The notes: generated by a model not told the origin, from the sequence alone. Shown: positions 38,665-47,750, counted from the stretch's first letter. The stretch is 64,000 bases of DNA from Oscillospiraceae bacterium (GCA_017434755.1 JAFRER010000015.1:97222-161221), one strand, 5' to 3'. A program made the numbers and translations.

Positions 38665-39981
38665 TTATTCCTCTGACGGAGGAAATTCCAGGATGATCTT
38701 CGTCCCTATGCCGGGCTCGCTCTCCATCTTCACCTGCGCTCCATGATACTGGGCCCCGTGCTTGACGATGGAAAGGCCGAGACCGGTGCCGCCAATCTCC
38801 TTGGAATGGCTTTTATCCACCCGGTAGAAGCGCTCAAACACTCGCTTCTGATGCTCGGGGGCAATGCCGATGCCCGTGTCGGAAACGCTGAGCCGGGGTG
38901 AGCCGTCCTGCAGAGAAACATCCACGGTGACGCTGCCGCCGGTATGGTTGTATTTGATTGCGTTGTCACACAGGTTGTAAACCATTTCACTGAGAAGCTG
39001 GGAATTGCCGGGCACCTGCGCATGCACGCCCGTGAGCTGCAGATCGATCATCTGCTTTTCCGCCACGGGAAGGAGGCTGTCGACCACCTCGGAGCAGACT
39101 GCATAAAGATCGACCTTGTCGTGGTCCGGACTGACCGCCTCCTCGTCCAGCTTCGAGAGGCGGATGATGTCCTCGATCAGGGCGAGAAGACGCTGGGACT
39201 CCTTATAGATATCCCTTGAAAACTCCTTTGCCTTTTCACCCTCCGCCACGCCTTCCGCAATCAGCTCGGCAAAGCCGGAGATCGAGGTCAAGGGGGTCTT
39301 CAGCTCGTGGGATACATTGGCGGAGAATTCGCGCCGCAGGGATTCGCGCTGGGCCACTTCCTCCTGAATGGTCATCTTCTGTTCCTGGATCTTTCCGACC
39401 AGAGGAGCGAGCTCGGGATAGGTGGTTTCCGGATGGTCCAGATCCATGTCGTTAATCGGGCGCACGATCTGCTTGGCTGCCCGGAAGGACAGCACGCCGG
39501 AAATCAGCAGTACCAGAACCAGTACCCAGAAAACGGGGCTGACAGCGATCAGAGCCTGCCGCACCGCCCCAAGCGGACGGCTGAGCCGCAGCACCGTCCC
39601 GTCCGGACATCTTTTGGCATAATACATGGTGGACTTGCCGCTGCTGTCCGACCGGCGGGTGCCCTGGCCCTCGCCCTCCTCCAGGGCAGCCTGAACTTCC
39701 GCGCAATCCAGCTGATTGTCGACGGGCATGGCGTAATCGCTGTCGTAAAGGACGCTGCCGTCGCCGGCGATCCATGTGACGCGGTTGGTATTGTCCAGCG
39801 TTTTGAGGTAATCGACGCCGGAAAGGGAAAGTCCCTGCTCGGCATAAATGGTTTCCTGCCGGAGCGCCGCATAGGTCTGATCCTGGACCTGAGAGTACTG
39901 TACTCCGAAAAACAGAGCGGCGCAGAGAATCAGGACTGATATTCCCACAAGAAAGGTATTGCGAAAGATGGTCTTAATCAT
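38665..39981 (-). CDS. phoR: Phosphate-responsive sensor histidine kinase PhoR
   Basis: A 438-residue membrane kinase with helices near residues 7-27 and 150-170 around an extracellular sensor. The H-box is FSANVSHELKTPLTSI, the N-box NLCDNAIKYN, G1 DTGIGI and G2 GTGLGLSIVK. The ATG at 39981 overlaps the phoP stop by 4 bases, a standard kinase-regulator coupling; an upstream extension of the frame runs inside phoP. The PhoR assignment rests on pairing with an OmpR-type regulator and on the adjacent Na/Pi transporter with Pho boxes. Confidence 0.88.
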   Translation of the reverse strand: MIKTIFRNTFLVGISVLILCAALFFGVQYSQVQDQTYAALRQETIYAEQGLSLSGVDYLKTLDNTNRVTWIAGDGSVLYDSDYAMPVDNQLDCAEVQAALEEGEGQGTRRSDSSGKSTMYYAKRCPDGTVLRLSRPLGAVRQALIAVSPVFWVLVLVLLISGVLSFRAAKQIVRPINDMDLDHPETTYPELAPLVGKIQEQKMTIQEEVAQRESLRREFSANVSHELKTPLTSISGFAELIAEGVAEGEKAKEFSRDIYKESQRLLALIEDIIRLSKLDEEAVSPDHDKVDLYAVCSEVVDSLLPVAEKQMIDLQLTGVHAQVPGNSQLLSEMVYNLCDNAIKYNHTGGSVTVDVSLQDGSPRLSVSDTGIGIAPEHQKRVFERFYRVDKSHSKEIGGTGLGLSIVKHGAQYHGAQVKMESEPGIGTKIILEFPPSEE

Positions 39982-40655
39982 GGAACAACCTCCGTGAAAC
40001 GGTATCCGACGCCGCGGACCGTCTGAATAAAGCTGCCTGCAGGACCGAGCTTTGCCCGCAGCGTGCGGATGTGCACATCGAGGGTGCGGTTCTCCCGCTC
40101 CGTTTCCGGTCCCCATATGCGGTCAAGCAGGAGCTCCCGCTTGAGAACAAGCCCCCGGTTTTCCATCAGCAGCTGCAGCAGCATGAACTCCTTGTATGTA
40201 AGGGACACCGGTTTCCCGGCCACTTCCACCTCGTGCCTGTCGGGACAGACGTACAGGGGGCCGAAGCGGTATTCCGCAGAGGGAGCGCGGCTCTCCGTGC
40301 GGCGAAGCACCGCACGGACCCGGGCAACCAGTTCCATCATGCCGAAGGGTTTGGAGATGAAATCGTCCGCACCGGCGTCCAGTCCCTCCACGCGATCGTA
40401 TTCGGTGTTTTTCGCGGTGAGCATGATAACAGGAAGAGCCGCGGTGGCAGAGGCGTCACGGAGACTCCGCAGGATCGAAATGCCGTCCTCACCGGGAAGC
40501 ATAATGTCCAGGATCGCAAGCCTGGGGATCTGCTGCTCCATCGCTTTCCTGAAACGCTCCGGCGTATCGAAGCCGAGGGCGTGATAACCCTGGCTTTCCA
40601 AAGCGTATACCACCAGCTTGCGGATACTGTCGTCATCTTCCAGCAGATAGATCAT
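39978..40655 (-). CDS. phoP: Phosphate response regulator PhoP (OmpR family)
   Basis: A 225-residue response regulator. The receiver domain has the acidic pocket LEDDDS and phospho-acceptor Asp in LAILDIMLPGEDG, with Lys in FISKPFG. The OmpR-type winged helix ends in VRGVGYRF. The ATG at 40655 has AGAGGTG 7 bases upstream. It is the first gene of phoP-phoR and is divergent from the Na/Pi transporter across a region of TTAACA repeats. Confidence 0.9.
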   Translation of the reverse strand: MIYLLEDDDSIRKLVVYALESQGYHALGFDTPERFRKAMEQQIPRLAILDIMLPGEDGISILRSLRDASATAALPVIMLTAKNTEYDRVEGLDAGADDFISKPFGMMELVARVRAVLRRTESRAPSAEYRFGPLYVCPDRHEVEVAGKPVSLTYKEFMLLQLLMENRGLVLKRELLLDRIWGPETERENRTLDVHIRTLRAKLGPAGSFIQTVRGVGYRFTEVVP

Positions 40656-40725
40656 AGCTTTCACCTCTTTTCCTATCGTAACACAGACTGCGGGCTCTGA
40701 ACAGCGCTTTTTGCGCTTTTTGCGA

Positions 40726-40781
40726 TTTAACACAGATTTAATGTTAAACGGATGGCAGATTTAACATGAGGCGGGTATAGT
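40726..40781 (+). promoter_or_regulatory. Pho boxes and promoter of the Na/Pi transporter gene
   Basis: TTTAACA (40726), TTTAATG (40737) and TTTAACA (40760) are direct repeats with spacings of 11 and 23 bases. This fits the B. subtilis PhoP pattern of TTAACA-like hexamers with 11-base periodicity. A -10 TATAGT (40776-40781) follows without a good -35, as expected for an activated promoter. The repeats also lie upstream of phoP, so autoregulation is possible. Confidence 0.75.
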
Positions 40782-40804
40782 AGGCGCGTAAAGGATGTGA
40801 AAGA

Positions 40805-42556
40805 ATGACCGTTTCCGATATTATTGCCCTGTTCAGCGGGGTTGCGCTGTTTCTCTTCGGCATGACGCTGATGGGCGACGGGCTCAAGAAGGTCTCGGGG
40901 AACAAGCTCGAGCCGATACTGTTCCGCCTGTCAGGCACACCGCTCCGGGGGATCGCCCTCGGCGCCGGGGTCACGGCGGTGATCCAGTCCTCTTCCGCCA
41001 CCTCCGTTATGATGGTCGGGTTTGTGAACTCCGGCATGATGAAGGTGCGGCAGGCCATATCCGTGATCCTCGGCGCCATCCTGGGCACCAGCATCACCGG
41101 CTGGGTGATATGTCTCGGATACATAAACAGCGGCTCCGGTCTGAGCAGTCTGCTCTCCACCTCCACACTCACGGGGATCATCGCTGTTGTCGGGATCATT
41201 CTGCGGATGTTCGGCAAAAAGCGGATCCATAAGAATGTGGGGGACATCCTGATGGGCTTTGCCGTGCTGATGTTCGGAATGAGCACCATGAGCGGCGCCG
41301 TCAGCGGTCTCGGGGAACAGGCATGGTTCCGTGGACTGCTCTCCCGCATGTCACACCCTCTGGTGGGAATTCTGGCGGGGCTTGCCTTTTCCGCGCTGCT
41401 GCAGTCCGCCTCCGCGGCTGTCGGTATTGTGCAGGCGATGTCCGTCACCGGAGCCATGACCCTTGGCGCGGCGCTCCCGCTGCTGATGGGCATCACCATA
41501 GGTGCCTCCCTGCCGGTGCTGCTGTCCGCGCTGGGCGCCAATCCCGCCGGAAAACGCACAGCCTACAGCTATCTTGTGGCGTCCTTTATGGGCGTAATGG
41601 TCTGCGCCTCGCTGTTTTACATCGGAGACGCCATGTTCCGTTTCCGCTTCCTGAATCGGATCATGGATCCCTTCTCGCTGGCGCTGGTAAACACGGTGCT
41701 CCGACTGGCGATCCTGACGCTGCTGGCGCCGTTCATCGATGTGCTTGAGGCGGTCTCGCTGACCCTCGTCCCGGACAGGCGTGCTGAGACGGACCCCGCA
41801 CTCCGGCTGGAGGAGCGCTTCCTGAGCCACCCTGCCCTTGCCATCGAGCAGAGCCGTCTTACCATCTGTGAGATGGCAAATGAGACGGAAGAGGCGATGC
41901 GGGCAGCAACAAAGCTGCTCAGCGCCTACAGCGACGCAGGTTTTGAGTATGTGCAGAATCTGGAGGCGGCCGGAGACCGGTATGAGGACGCCCTCGGGTC
42001 CTATCTCGTCAAGCTTACCGGACGGGATCTGTCGGACAATCAGGGAAAGGCGGCATCCGTCTTTCTCCATACGCTCTCGGATTTCGAACGCATTTCCGAC
42101 CATGCGCTGAATATAGCAAAAAGCGCAAATGAGATGCACGAAAAGGGAATGACCTTCTCGGAAGACGCGAAACATGAGCTTGCCGTTATGACAGCCGCCG
42201 TGACGGAGGTGCTGAGCATTACGATCAAGGCCTTCGATTCGTCGGATATCGAGCTTGCGCGAAAAGTAGAGCCACTTGAAGAGGTGGTGGACGGACTTTG
42301 CGACAAGCTGAAGCTCCGGCACGTGGAACGGCTTCAGAAGGGACAATGCACCATTGCCAACGGATTTGTATTCAACGATCTGATCACCAACTACGAGCGT
42401 GTGAGCGACCAGTGCTCCAATATTGCGGTGGCCATGATCGAACTCAGCGAGGGCTCCTTCGACACGCATGAGTATGTGGAAGAGGTGAAGGAAGACCGGT
42501 CCGCCGCATACGAGCGCTGGCTGCGGGAGTACAAAGCAAAATACGCCATTGAATGA
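40805..42556 (+). CDS. Na+/phosphate cotransporter family protein with PhoU-like domain
   Basis: A 583-residue protein. The membrane part has the two inverted PNaS repeats with the signature QSSSATSVMMVGFV and QSASAAVGIVQAM. The last 220 residues form a helical PhoU-like domain (SDFERISDHALNIAKSANEM, NYERVSDQCSNIAVAMIEL). These proteins import phosphate with sodium, or export it, and the PhoU domain gives feedback. Adjacent phoPR and upstream Pho boxes support phosphate control. AAGGA lies 9 bases before the ATG. Confidence 0.93.
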   Translation: MTVSDIIALFSGVALFLFGMTLMGDGLKKVSGNKLEPILFRLSGTPLRGIALGAGVTAVIQSSSATSVMMVGFVNSGMMKVRQAISVILGAILGTSITGWVICLGYINSGSGLSSLLSTSTLTGIIAVVGIILRMFGKKRIHKNVGDILMGFAVLMFGMSTMSGAVSGLGEQAWFRGLLSRMSHPLVGILAGLAFSALLQSASAAVGIVQAMSVTGAMTLGAALPLLMGITIGASLPVLLSALGANPAGKRTAYSYLVASFMGVMVCASLFYIGDAMFRFRFLNRIMDPFSLALVNTVLRLAILTLLAPFIDVLEAVSLTLVPDRRAETDPALRLEERFLSHPALAIEQSRLTICEMANETEEAMRAATKLLSAYSDAGFEYVQNLEAAGDRYEDALGSYLVKLTGRDLSDNQGKAASVFLHTLSDFERISDHALNIAKSANEMHEKGMTFSEDAKHELAVMTAAVTEVLSITIKAFDSSDIELARKVEPLEEVVDGLCDKLKLRHVERLQKGQCTIANGFVFNDLITNYERVSDQCSNIAVAMIELSEGSFDTHEYVEEVKEDRSAAYERWLREYKAKYAIE

Positions 42557-42595
42557 CCTCTCCCGCTTCTGCGGCGGCTGGGCGCTTACAGAAAA

Positions 42596-42630
42596 GGGGA
42601 GAGCACCGCAGGGTGCTCTCCCGGACTTTT
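42596..42630 (+). terminator. Terminator after the Na/Pi transporter gene
   Basis: GGGAGAGCACC and GGTGCTCTCCC form an 11-pair stem with a GCAG-type loop, followed by GGACTTTTA. The T run is short but the stem is strong. Confidence 0.75.
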
Positions 42631-42723
42631 ATCCGAAGGGCGCGGAACACCGCGGTTGATTTGCGGGAAACGATGCGCTAATATAAAAAACGGTTTTTCT
42701 TTAAGACGACAGGAGACGGAAAA

Positions 42724-43698
42724 ATGAAGCTACTGGTGCTGGAAGAAAAAAGCGTGTTTGAAAGACATGCCCCGAAGGAACTGTTCTCCGCCTGCGAGGT
42801 CACGGTTATGAGCCCTTATTCCACGGCGGCGGAGGTCGCAAAGGTCTGCGGCGATGCGGAACTGCTGCTGGCAAGCCCCGTCATACGGATCGGCAGGGAT
42901 ATGATCGCCGCCCTGCCCAACCTCCGGCTGATCCAGACAGAGGGAGTCGGATTTGAGGGTGTGGATCTGGACACTGCAAAAGAGCGCGGCATATTCGTCT
43001 GCAATTGCCGCGGCGTGAACGCCCTGGCGGTGGCGGAGCACACTGTTATGCTGATGCTCTGCTGCCTGCGGGATGTGGTGAACGGCAACAGGGACGTGCT
43101 GGAGGGCCGCCAGAACGACAGGAAAGTAGAGTATATGCAGACAGGCAGTCTCAAAGAGCTCGGTGACTGCACGGTGGGCTTCATCGGATATGGCGCTATC
43201 GGCCGCGAAGCGGCCAGACTGACACGGGCGTTCGGAGCACGGACACTGTACTACAAGCCCGTTCCGGCGGATGAAGAGTTTGCGGAGTACTGCCCGCTGG
43301 AGGAACTTCTGGCAATAAGCGATATCGTCAGCCTCAATCTGCCCCTTACCGGAGAGACGGAAAACATGGCGGACCGCCGGTTCTACGGAAAGATGAAAAA
43401 GGGTGCCTACCTGATCAACACCGCCAGAGGGGGACTTGTGAACAGTAAGGACCTGATCGATGCGATCGCGTCCGGGCAGCTTGCCGGCGCGGGGCTGGAT
43501 GTGCTGGACCATGAGCCCGTGCAGAAGGACCATGTCCTTCTGACCGCTCCGGAGGAGGTGCGGAGGAAAATCATCTTCTCGCCCCATATTGCGGGCGTCT
43601 CCGCATCTGCGTTCAGACGGACCTACGAGATCGTGATGGAGAATGTTATAGCCGTGAAACAGGGCAAAAGGCCGGCCAACATCGTGAACGGCCTCTGA
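42724..43698 (+). CDS. D-2-hydroxyacid dehydrogenase
   Basis: A 324-residue NAD-dependent dehydrogenase. Binding loop GFIGYGAIGREAA, Arg in NTARGGLVNS, Glu in LDHEPVQ and His in SPHIAGVSA are intact. It is clearly different from the dehydrogenase at 36811 (no shared region beyond the family motifs), so the two are not a recent duplication. GGAG-type site (caggagacgg) precedes the ATG. Substrate unknown. Confidence 0.9.
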   Translation: MKLLVLEEKSVFERHAPKELFSACEVTVMSPYSTAAEVAKVCGDAELLLASPVIRIGRDMIAALPNLRLIQTEGVGFEGVDLDTAKERGIFVCNCRGVNALAVAEHTVMLMLCCLRDVVNGNRDVLEGRQNDRKVEYMQTGSLKELGDCTVGFIGYGAIGREAARLTRAFGARTLYYKPVPADEEFAEYCPLEELLAISDIVSLNLPLTGETENMADRRFYGKMKKGAYLINTARGGLVNSKDLIDAIASGQLAGAGLDVLDHEPVQKDHVLLTAPEEVRRKIIFSPHIAGVSASAFRRTYEIVMENVIAVKQGKRPANIVNGL

Positions 43699-43703
43699 GA
43701 AAA

Positions 43704-43741
43704 TGAAAAACAGAGACGCTGCATTGCGTCCCTGTTTTTTT
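43704..43741. terminator. Bidirectional terminator
   Basis: ACAGAGACGC pairs with GCGTCCCTGT (43710-43734, one mismatch), with A5 on the left and T7 on the right, between the dehydrogenase and convergent lipoprotein genes. Confidence 0.83.
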
Positions 43742-43754
43742 GTCCGGAAAAGCC

Positions 43755-45050
43755 TCAGTCGACGGGGATATCCACGTTGACGAAGACACAGTTTTCAGCG
43801 GCATGGGCGGTCTCGTCGTCCCACAGGATCTCGTAGGCGCTGTTGAGAGTAAAGGTGCCGGTGCCGTTTTCATACTCTACCGTGTCGGTATATTCGGTCT
43901 CAGAACTGTAGGTGCGGACGTAGCAGCGGGCGTTTTCATAGCGGAGCTGTCCTCCGTTCCCTTCCGCGTTGGCGGTCATGTCCCAGTTGGCGCTTTCAAA
44001 TGCGCTGCTGCCCCAATGGATGTGAACGGTGTATTCGCCTTCCCCTTCGCCTCTGGTGATCTCAATGAGGCAGCGGCCGGCAACCTTTTCGGCCCATCTG
44101 CCCAGCAGATCATCGGGGGTGTAGCTGTTGGTGCCGCCGGTGTGCTCGGCGATGGCTCTGTACCATTCGTAGGCGACTTCACTTGCTTTCACGGACGGAT
44201 CTTCGAAGTTTGCTCTGTAAAGAACCTCATAGCCGTCACTCCAGACCTGACGGACAAAGTTTTCGCCGCCCTCCGCGAGGAAGAAATCAAACCGTTCATC
44301 CGAATCGGGGAATTCGATCCGGACATATTCTCCGTCGGGTGTCTTTTCTCCGTCGGCATAATCATAGCGGACTCCCTCGGTCAGCCTTCGGACAAATTCC
44401 GCAGCGTCAAGGTCTTTCGGATCCAGCGTCCCGTAATCGGGTGCAGAAACCGTATAGTTCCAGCCGGGCTGCCAGAGCAGTCTGTACAGATCCATCTCGA
44501 GGCTGCTGTTGCCGCGATGCTCCGCCTGAAGACCTGGATTCTCCTCTATGAAACTTTCACACAGGCTCCACGCCCATTCGTTGAGAGCGCTCCACTGCTC
44601 CATGTCCTCATACATCTTTTCGTTATTCTCGCGTACCATGCGAACATCGGTCGGATGACAGAACAGATAGTGGTTCCCGTTATCGTCCGAGGCGATGACT
44701 TCTCTGCCGGACATATCGTAGCAGAGCATTTCGTGCAGTTCATCCTCATTGATGCGGCGGATACCGAAAAGCCAGCCTGCGCCGGAATCTGCCGGTTCAC
44801 CCAAGGCCTGAGCGGCCTCGACAGAGGCTTTCTCCGAAACGCTGAACAGCAGGTCGTCGGCAGGAGCTTCAGCAATCACCAGATCCGCATATTCGGCGGG
44901 TATCGTAAGCTGCAGGCCATCCTTTTTCAGCACGGTATCCTCGGCGGCCGGAGCCGATGTATCTTTGATATCTTCTGCTTTCGCCCCACAGGCCGTAAGA
45001 GCCAAGACCATTGCGAGAGCAAGAAGAATGCATAAAACTGTTTTTTTCAT
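43755..45050 (-). CDS. Lipoprotein of unknown function
   Basis: A 431-residue protein. The N-terminus is a type II signal peptide (CILLALAMVLALTACG) with the lipobox Cys, so it should be anchored on the outer face of the membrane. The mature part is acidic, rich in Asp/Glu/Trp/Tyr, and resembles clostridial DUF-type surface lipoproteins; I recognise no catalytic motif. The ATG at 45050 has AAAGGA upstream; a long in-frame extension to 45143 lies in the leader hairpin and is rejected. Confidence 0.75.
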   Translation of the reverse strand: MKKTVLCILLALAMVLALTACGAKAEDIKDTSAPAAEDTVLKKDGLQLTIPAEYADLVIAEAPADDLLFSVSEKASVEAAQALGEPADSGAGWLFGIRRINEDELHEMLCYDMSGREVIASDDNGNHYLFCHPTDVRMVRENNEKMYEDMEQWSALNEWAWSLCESFIEENPGLQAEHRGNSSLEMDLYRLLWQPGWNYTVSAPDYGTLDPKDLDAAEFVRRLTEGVRYDYADGEKTPDGEYVRIEFPDSDERFDFFLAEGGENFVRQVWSDGYEVLYRANFEDPSVKASEVAYEWYRAIAEHTGGTNSYTPDDLLGRWAEKVAGRCLIEITRGEGEGEYTVHIHWGSSAFESANWDMTANAEGNGGQLRYENARCYVRTYSSETEYTDTVEYENGTGTFTLNSAYEILWDDETAHAAENCVFVNVDIPVD

Positions 45051-45076
45051 TTTGTTTTCCTTTCCTCTGTCGATTG

Positions 45077-45111
45077 TGTCGGAACAGGAGAAACGCTCCC
45101 CTTTTCCGACA
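45077..45111 (-). promoter_or_regulatory. Leader hairpin before the lipoprotein gene
   Basis: TGTCGGAA (45077-45084) pairs with TTCCGACA (45104-45111), with GGAG/CTCC extending the stem. It lies in the 5' leader just upstream of the ribosome site. No T run, so a stability or translation element is more likely than a terminator. Confidence 0.5.
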
Positions 45112-45217
45112 GTGTTAAAGTTTATCATTTCCATTCCCGTCATTTATGAATATAGGATGAATAACGGACAGGTCTTTGTATTTAACGGTTGATCTGGTAT
45201 AAAGTCCCAAAACGTTT

Positions 45218-45269
45218 GTGCCGGACCCTTTTAGATCCGGTATATATGTTTATACGAAGGATCCGGCAC
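45218..45269. repeat. Imperfect inverted repeat in a 390-base gene-free stretch
   Basis: GTGCCGGACCCTT (45218-45230) and AAGGATCCGGCAC (45257-45269) match in 12 of 13 positions. Between them is AT-rich sequence with a further gatccgg. The rest of 45112-45363 holds no open frame I can support. The element could be a terminator-like or regulatory structure; nothing else identifies it. Confidence 0.45.
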
Positions 45270-45363
45270 CAGGGATACGAGTACGGGAGAAACGGATTGC
45301 AGACATATGAAGCATAATATGTTGAACAACAGGATCTTACGGAACAGTCTTCGCACTTTCTCA

Positions 45364-45392
45364 TTGAATATCAGGGTGCGATGAAATATAAT
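45364..45392 (+). promoter_or_regulatory. Promoter of the VOC-family gene
   Basis: TTGAAT (45364-45369), 17-base spacer, consensus TATAAT (45387-45392), 50 bases before the start. Confidence 0.8.
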
Positions 45393-45442
45393 TAATCTGA
45401 AGCAATAATCTATCAGAAATAAAAGAAAAGGAGAAAAGAGCA

Positions 45443-45937
45443 ATGGCATTCGATAATCCCAAACTTGACAAGGTGTTTCAGATTGGAATCCTGGTAAAGG
45501 ATCTTGATGCGGCAAAAAAGAATTATGAAGAGATTCTCGGCATCGGCCCCTGGGGGGAACCCGGAGTGATCAGCGGAAAAAACATGGAGCTCTACGTTAA
45601 CGGGGAACGTTACTATGACGATTTCTTTAAAGTGTCCATGCTGCATCGCTATGGCTTTGAGATAGAGATGATAGAGCCGATCGGGCCTTCTCCGCTCAAA
45701 GACTGGGTGGACAAGCACGGCAGCGGCCTGCACCACATCGACTTCCGTCTTGACGGCGATTATGAGGAGTTTCTCAAGGAATGCAAGGACCTTACCGGAA
45801 AGGACACATGGCTTCGCGGCCAGGGCTTCGGCGGCAGAATGGATTTCTCATACATTGATCTGACCGACCAGATCGGTTGTTATGTTGAGGTAAAGCCTGC
45901 ACATACCGGCGAAGGCAGACCGGGCTTCGATTATTGA
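45443..45937 (+). CDS. VOC-superfamily protein (glyoxalase/epimerase-like)
   Basis: A 164-residue vicinal oxygen chelate protein. It has the two-module pattern with FQIGILVKDLDAAKKNYEEI at the start, a probable metal His in GLHHIDFRL, and a Glu near the end (CYVEVKP). This resembles methylmalonyl-CoA epimerase and related lyases, but no mutase gene is nearby. GGAG lies 8 bases before the ATG. It is a single gene with a strong promoter. Confidence 0.85.
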   Translation: MAFDNPKLDKVFQIGILVKDLDAAKKNYEEILGIGPWGEPGVISGKNMELYVNGERYYDDFFKVSMLHRYGFEIEMIEPIGPSPLKDWVDKHGSGLHHIDFRLDGDYEEFLKECKDLTGKDTWLRGQGFGGRMDFSYIDLTDQIGCYVEVKPAHTGEGRPGFDY

Positions 45938-45952
45938 TATTATACATTATAA

Positions 45953-45979
45953 GAGGGGATGCCGTTACGGTATCCCCTC
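45953..45979 (+). terminator. Probable terminator after the VOC gene
   Basis: GAGGGGATGCCG and CGGTATCCCCTC form a 12-pair stem with one mismatch and a TTA loop. The following gttcaag has few T, so efficiency is uncertain. The next 200 bases (to 46178) hold only AT-rich sequence with probable promoter elements. Confidence 0.6.
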
Positions 45980-46178
45980 GTTCAAGATTTGGCTCAGCGT
46001 TATTTTTTTGTAATCAGCACAGGATGGTTACGGTCTCTTGCGTGGCATCATAGTACCCGGCGGTTTGAATAAACTAATTGTAATCACTTCAAATATTTTA
46101 TTTATTTTTCTGTTAATGCCTCGTTGTTGTACTGCTGTTTCTCTGTGATTAGAATAGAAGCGAAAGGAATGGTGAACG

Positions 46179-46454
46179 ATGGACATTGACAGGAATTTCC
46201 TGGAAGAAATGCTCATTATGGGTGAAGACAAGGAACCGAAAGCAGATAACATAGTCTACATGACACCCGCGGAGGAGACAAAAACAGTAGAGCTCACGCT
46301 TTCGGAGCTCCGGCTTCTGGACCGGATTCTGCAGGAAGCGGCAAACGGCAGAAAGACCGCCGTACCATGGCTGTCGTCATATGAGGCGGGACGGCTCAAC
46401 ATCATCCGCAGAAAACTGACTGTAAAAGAGCGGGACAGGGCCATCAGTCACTGA
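46179..46454 (+). CDS. Conserved-looking small protein of unknown function
   Basis: A 91-residue charged protein with no signal or membrane segment. The second half is helical (ELTLSELRLLDRILQEAANG, then AGRLNIIRRKLTVKERDRA). AAGGAATGG lies 6-9 bases before the ATG. It is flanked by an AT-rich upstream region and a hairpin terminator, which supports it as a real gene. I do not recognise the family. Confidence 0.6.
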   Translation: MDIDRNFLEEMLIMGEDKEPKADNIVYMTPAEETKTVELTLSELRLLDRILQEAANGRKTAVPWLSSYEAGRLNIIRRKLTVKERDRAISH

Positions 46455-46480
46455 CTGACAATACATTTTTAAAGACTAAT

Positions 46481-46506
46481 GAGGCAGATGCTTATGCATC
46501 TGCCTC
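46481..46506. terminator. Hairpin terminator between 46454 and 46529
   Basis: GAGGCAGATGC and GCATCTGCCTC form a perfect 11-pair stem with a TTAT loop. T-rich sequence on both sides (after 46509 on plus, before 46480 on minus) suits either direction. Confidence 0.7.
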
Positions 46507-46528
46507 TGCGCCTTTCGATAGATTCCTT

Positions 46529-46957
46529 TTATTTGATATTGATAATGAACAGACCGATCATACAGATCGCCACGCCTGCGAGTTTGTTCCACGTGAGGGC
46601 CTCATGGTAGAGAAAATAGCCCACAAAGACCAGAAGCATGGAAAGAAATGCAGCCTGAACGATAAAGCCGGTGCTGATCTGCCAGCCTGCCTTGTACGCG
46701 TATATCCATCCCGCTTCAAGTCCTACCACTGAGATGCCGAGAATGAATGACGCCCAGTTGAGCTTTCCGTATTCCCTGAGCAGATTCCCGCCGCGGTTGA
46801 GAACAAGGTAAAGCACCGCACTTGCAGCAGCTCCCACCAGATAGGTGACGGTAAGCGATGCCAGAGGATCGATCTCCCTTGATACTGACTTTGAGCATAT
46901 CTGATATATGACGTTTGAAAGCACGACCAGTGCAATGGGCCATATGAACTGAAACAT
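46529..46957 (-). CDS. Short EamA/DMT-type membrane protein
   Basis: A 142-residue protein with five hydrophobic helices. It covers a single EamA half (LSNVIYQICSKSV, YAYKAGWQISTGF, YHEALTWNKLAGVAICMIGL) and so likely works as a dimer, like half-size DMT proteins. The ATG at 46957 has AGGGG 8 bases upstream; a GTG three codons earlier is possible. Substrate unknown. Confidence 0.8.
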   Translation of the reverse strand: MFQFIWPIALVVLSNVIYQICSKSVSREIDPLASLTVTYLVGAAASAVLYLVLNRGGNLLREYGKLNWASFILGISVVGLEAGWIYAYKAGWQISTGFIVQAAFLSMLLVFVGYFLYHEALTWNKLAGVAICMIGLFIINIK

Positions 46958-47100
46958 GAGTCTCACCCCTGATTCCTTAATGACACGTTTATTATAGATG
47001 TATTCATCCGGAGTTTCAACCGTGCTGTCCGGCAGTTCATATATGGTTTTTTACGGGGATCTGTGGTATGTTGAATAAAAAAGAAGAAAGGATCGGCGCC

Positions 47101-47739
47101 ATGACAGACAGGATAGATGTATTTACCCACAGCAGCATCAGGATCCGGAGCGACAGGGGAGTGATCTGTGCGGACCCGTTCAGGATCCGTGAGGAGACGC
47201 ATGATGCGGACTATGTTTTTGTCACCCATGAGCACTATGACCATTTTTCCCCGGACGATATTGCGAAGGTCGCAAAAGGGGATACGGTACTGGTCGTACC
47301 GGAGAGCATGAAAGCGAAAGCAGCGAAAGAAACGGGCGAAAAATATACCATAGTCACGGCAGTTCCGGGAGAGTCATTCGAACTGGACGACTTTACTTTC
47401 GAGGCGGTCCCGGCATATAACAGGCTCAAACCGTTCCATCCGCGCGGCGCGGGCTGGGTCGGGTATGTGTTCGATCTTGGCGGTGAAAGGATATATGTTG
47501 CAGGTGATACAGACCTTACCGCAGAAGCCAGACAGGTGAAATGCGATATTGCGCTTGTCCCGACAGGCGGGACATACACCATGAACGCCAAACAAGCGGC
47601 TGAACTGATAAACATCATCCATCCTGGCGTTGCCATTCCTACACATTACGGCAGCGTAGTCGGCTCGGAAAACGATGCGGAGACCTTTGCCGCGAACGTG
47701 GATCCGCAGATCCGGGTGGAGATCAAGATGCAATACTGA
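47101..47739 (+). CDS. Metallo-beta-lactamase-fold hydrolase
   Basis: A 212-residue MBL-fold protein. The metal motif is THEHYDHFSPDD (HxHxDH with Tyr), followed by AGDTDLTAE with the second Asp and PTHYGS with a further His. This short form resembles UlaG-like or YtkL-type hydrolases; the substrate is not clear. The ATG at 47101 has AAAGGA 8 bases upstream and is chosen over an ATG 33 bases earlier. Ends at a bidirectional terminator. Confidence 0.87.
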   Translation: MTDRIDVFTHSSIRIRSDRGVICADPFRIREETHDADYVFVTHEHYDHFSPDDIAKVAKGDTVLVVPESMKAKAAKETGEKYTIVTAVPGESFELDDFTFEAVPAYNRLKPFHPRGAGWVGYVFDLGGERIYVAGDTDLTAEARQVKCDIALVPTGGTYTMNAKQAAELINIIHPGVAIPTHYGSVVGSENDAETFAANVDPQIRVEIKMQY

Positions 47740-47750
47740 ATCTGACAGAC

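Noticed and set aside
41351-42469. A 372-codon minus-strand frame inside the Na/Pi transporter
   Set aside because: Shadow of a strongly motif-supported gene; composition rich in His, Gln and Arg.
43740-45035. A 431-codon plus-strand frame antisense to the lipoprotein
   Set aside because: The minus-strand frame has a signal peptide with lipobox and a ribosome site; the plus frame has neither.
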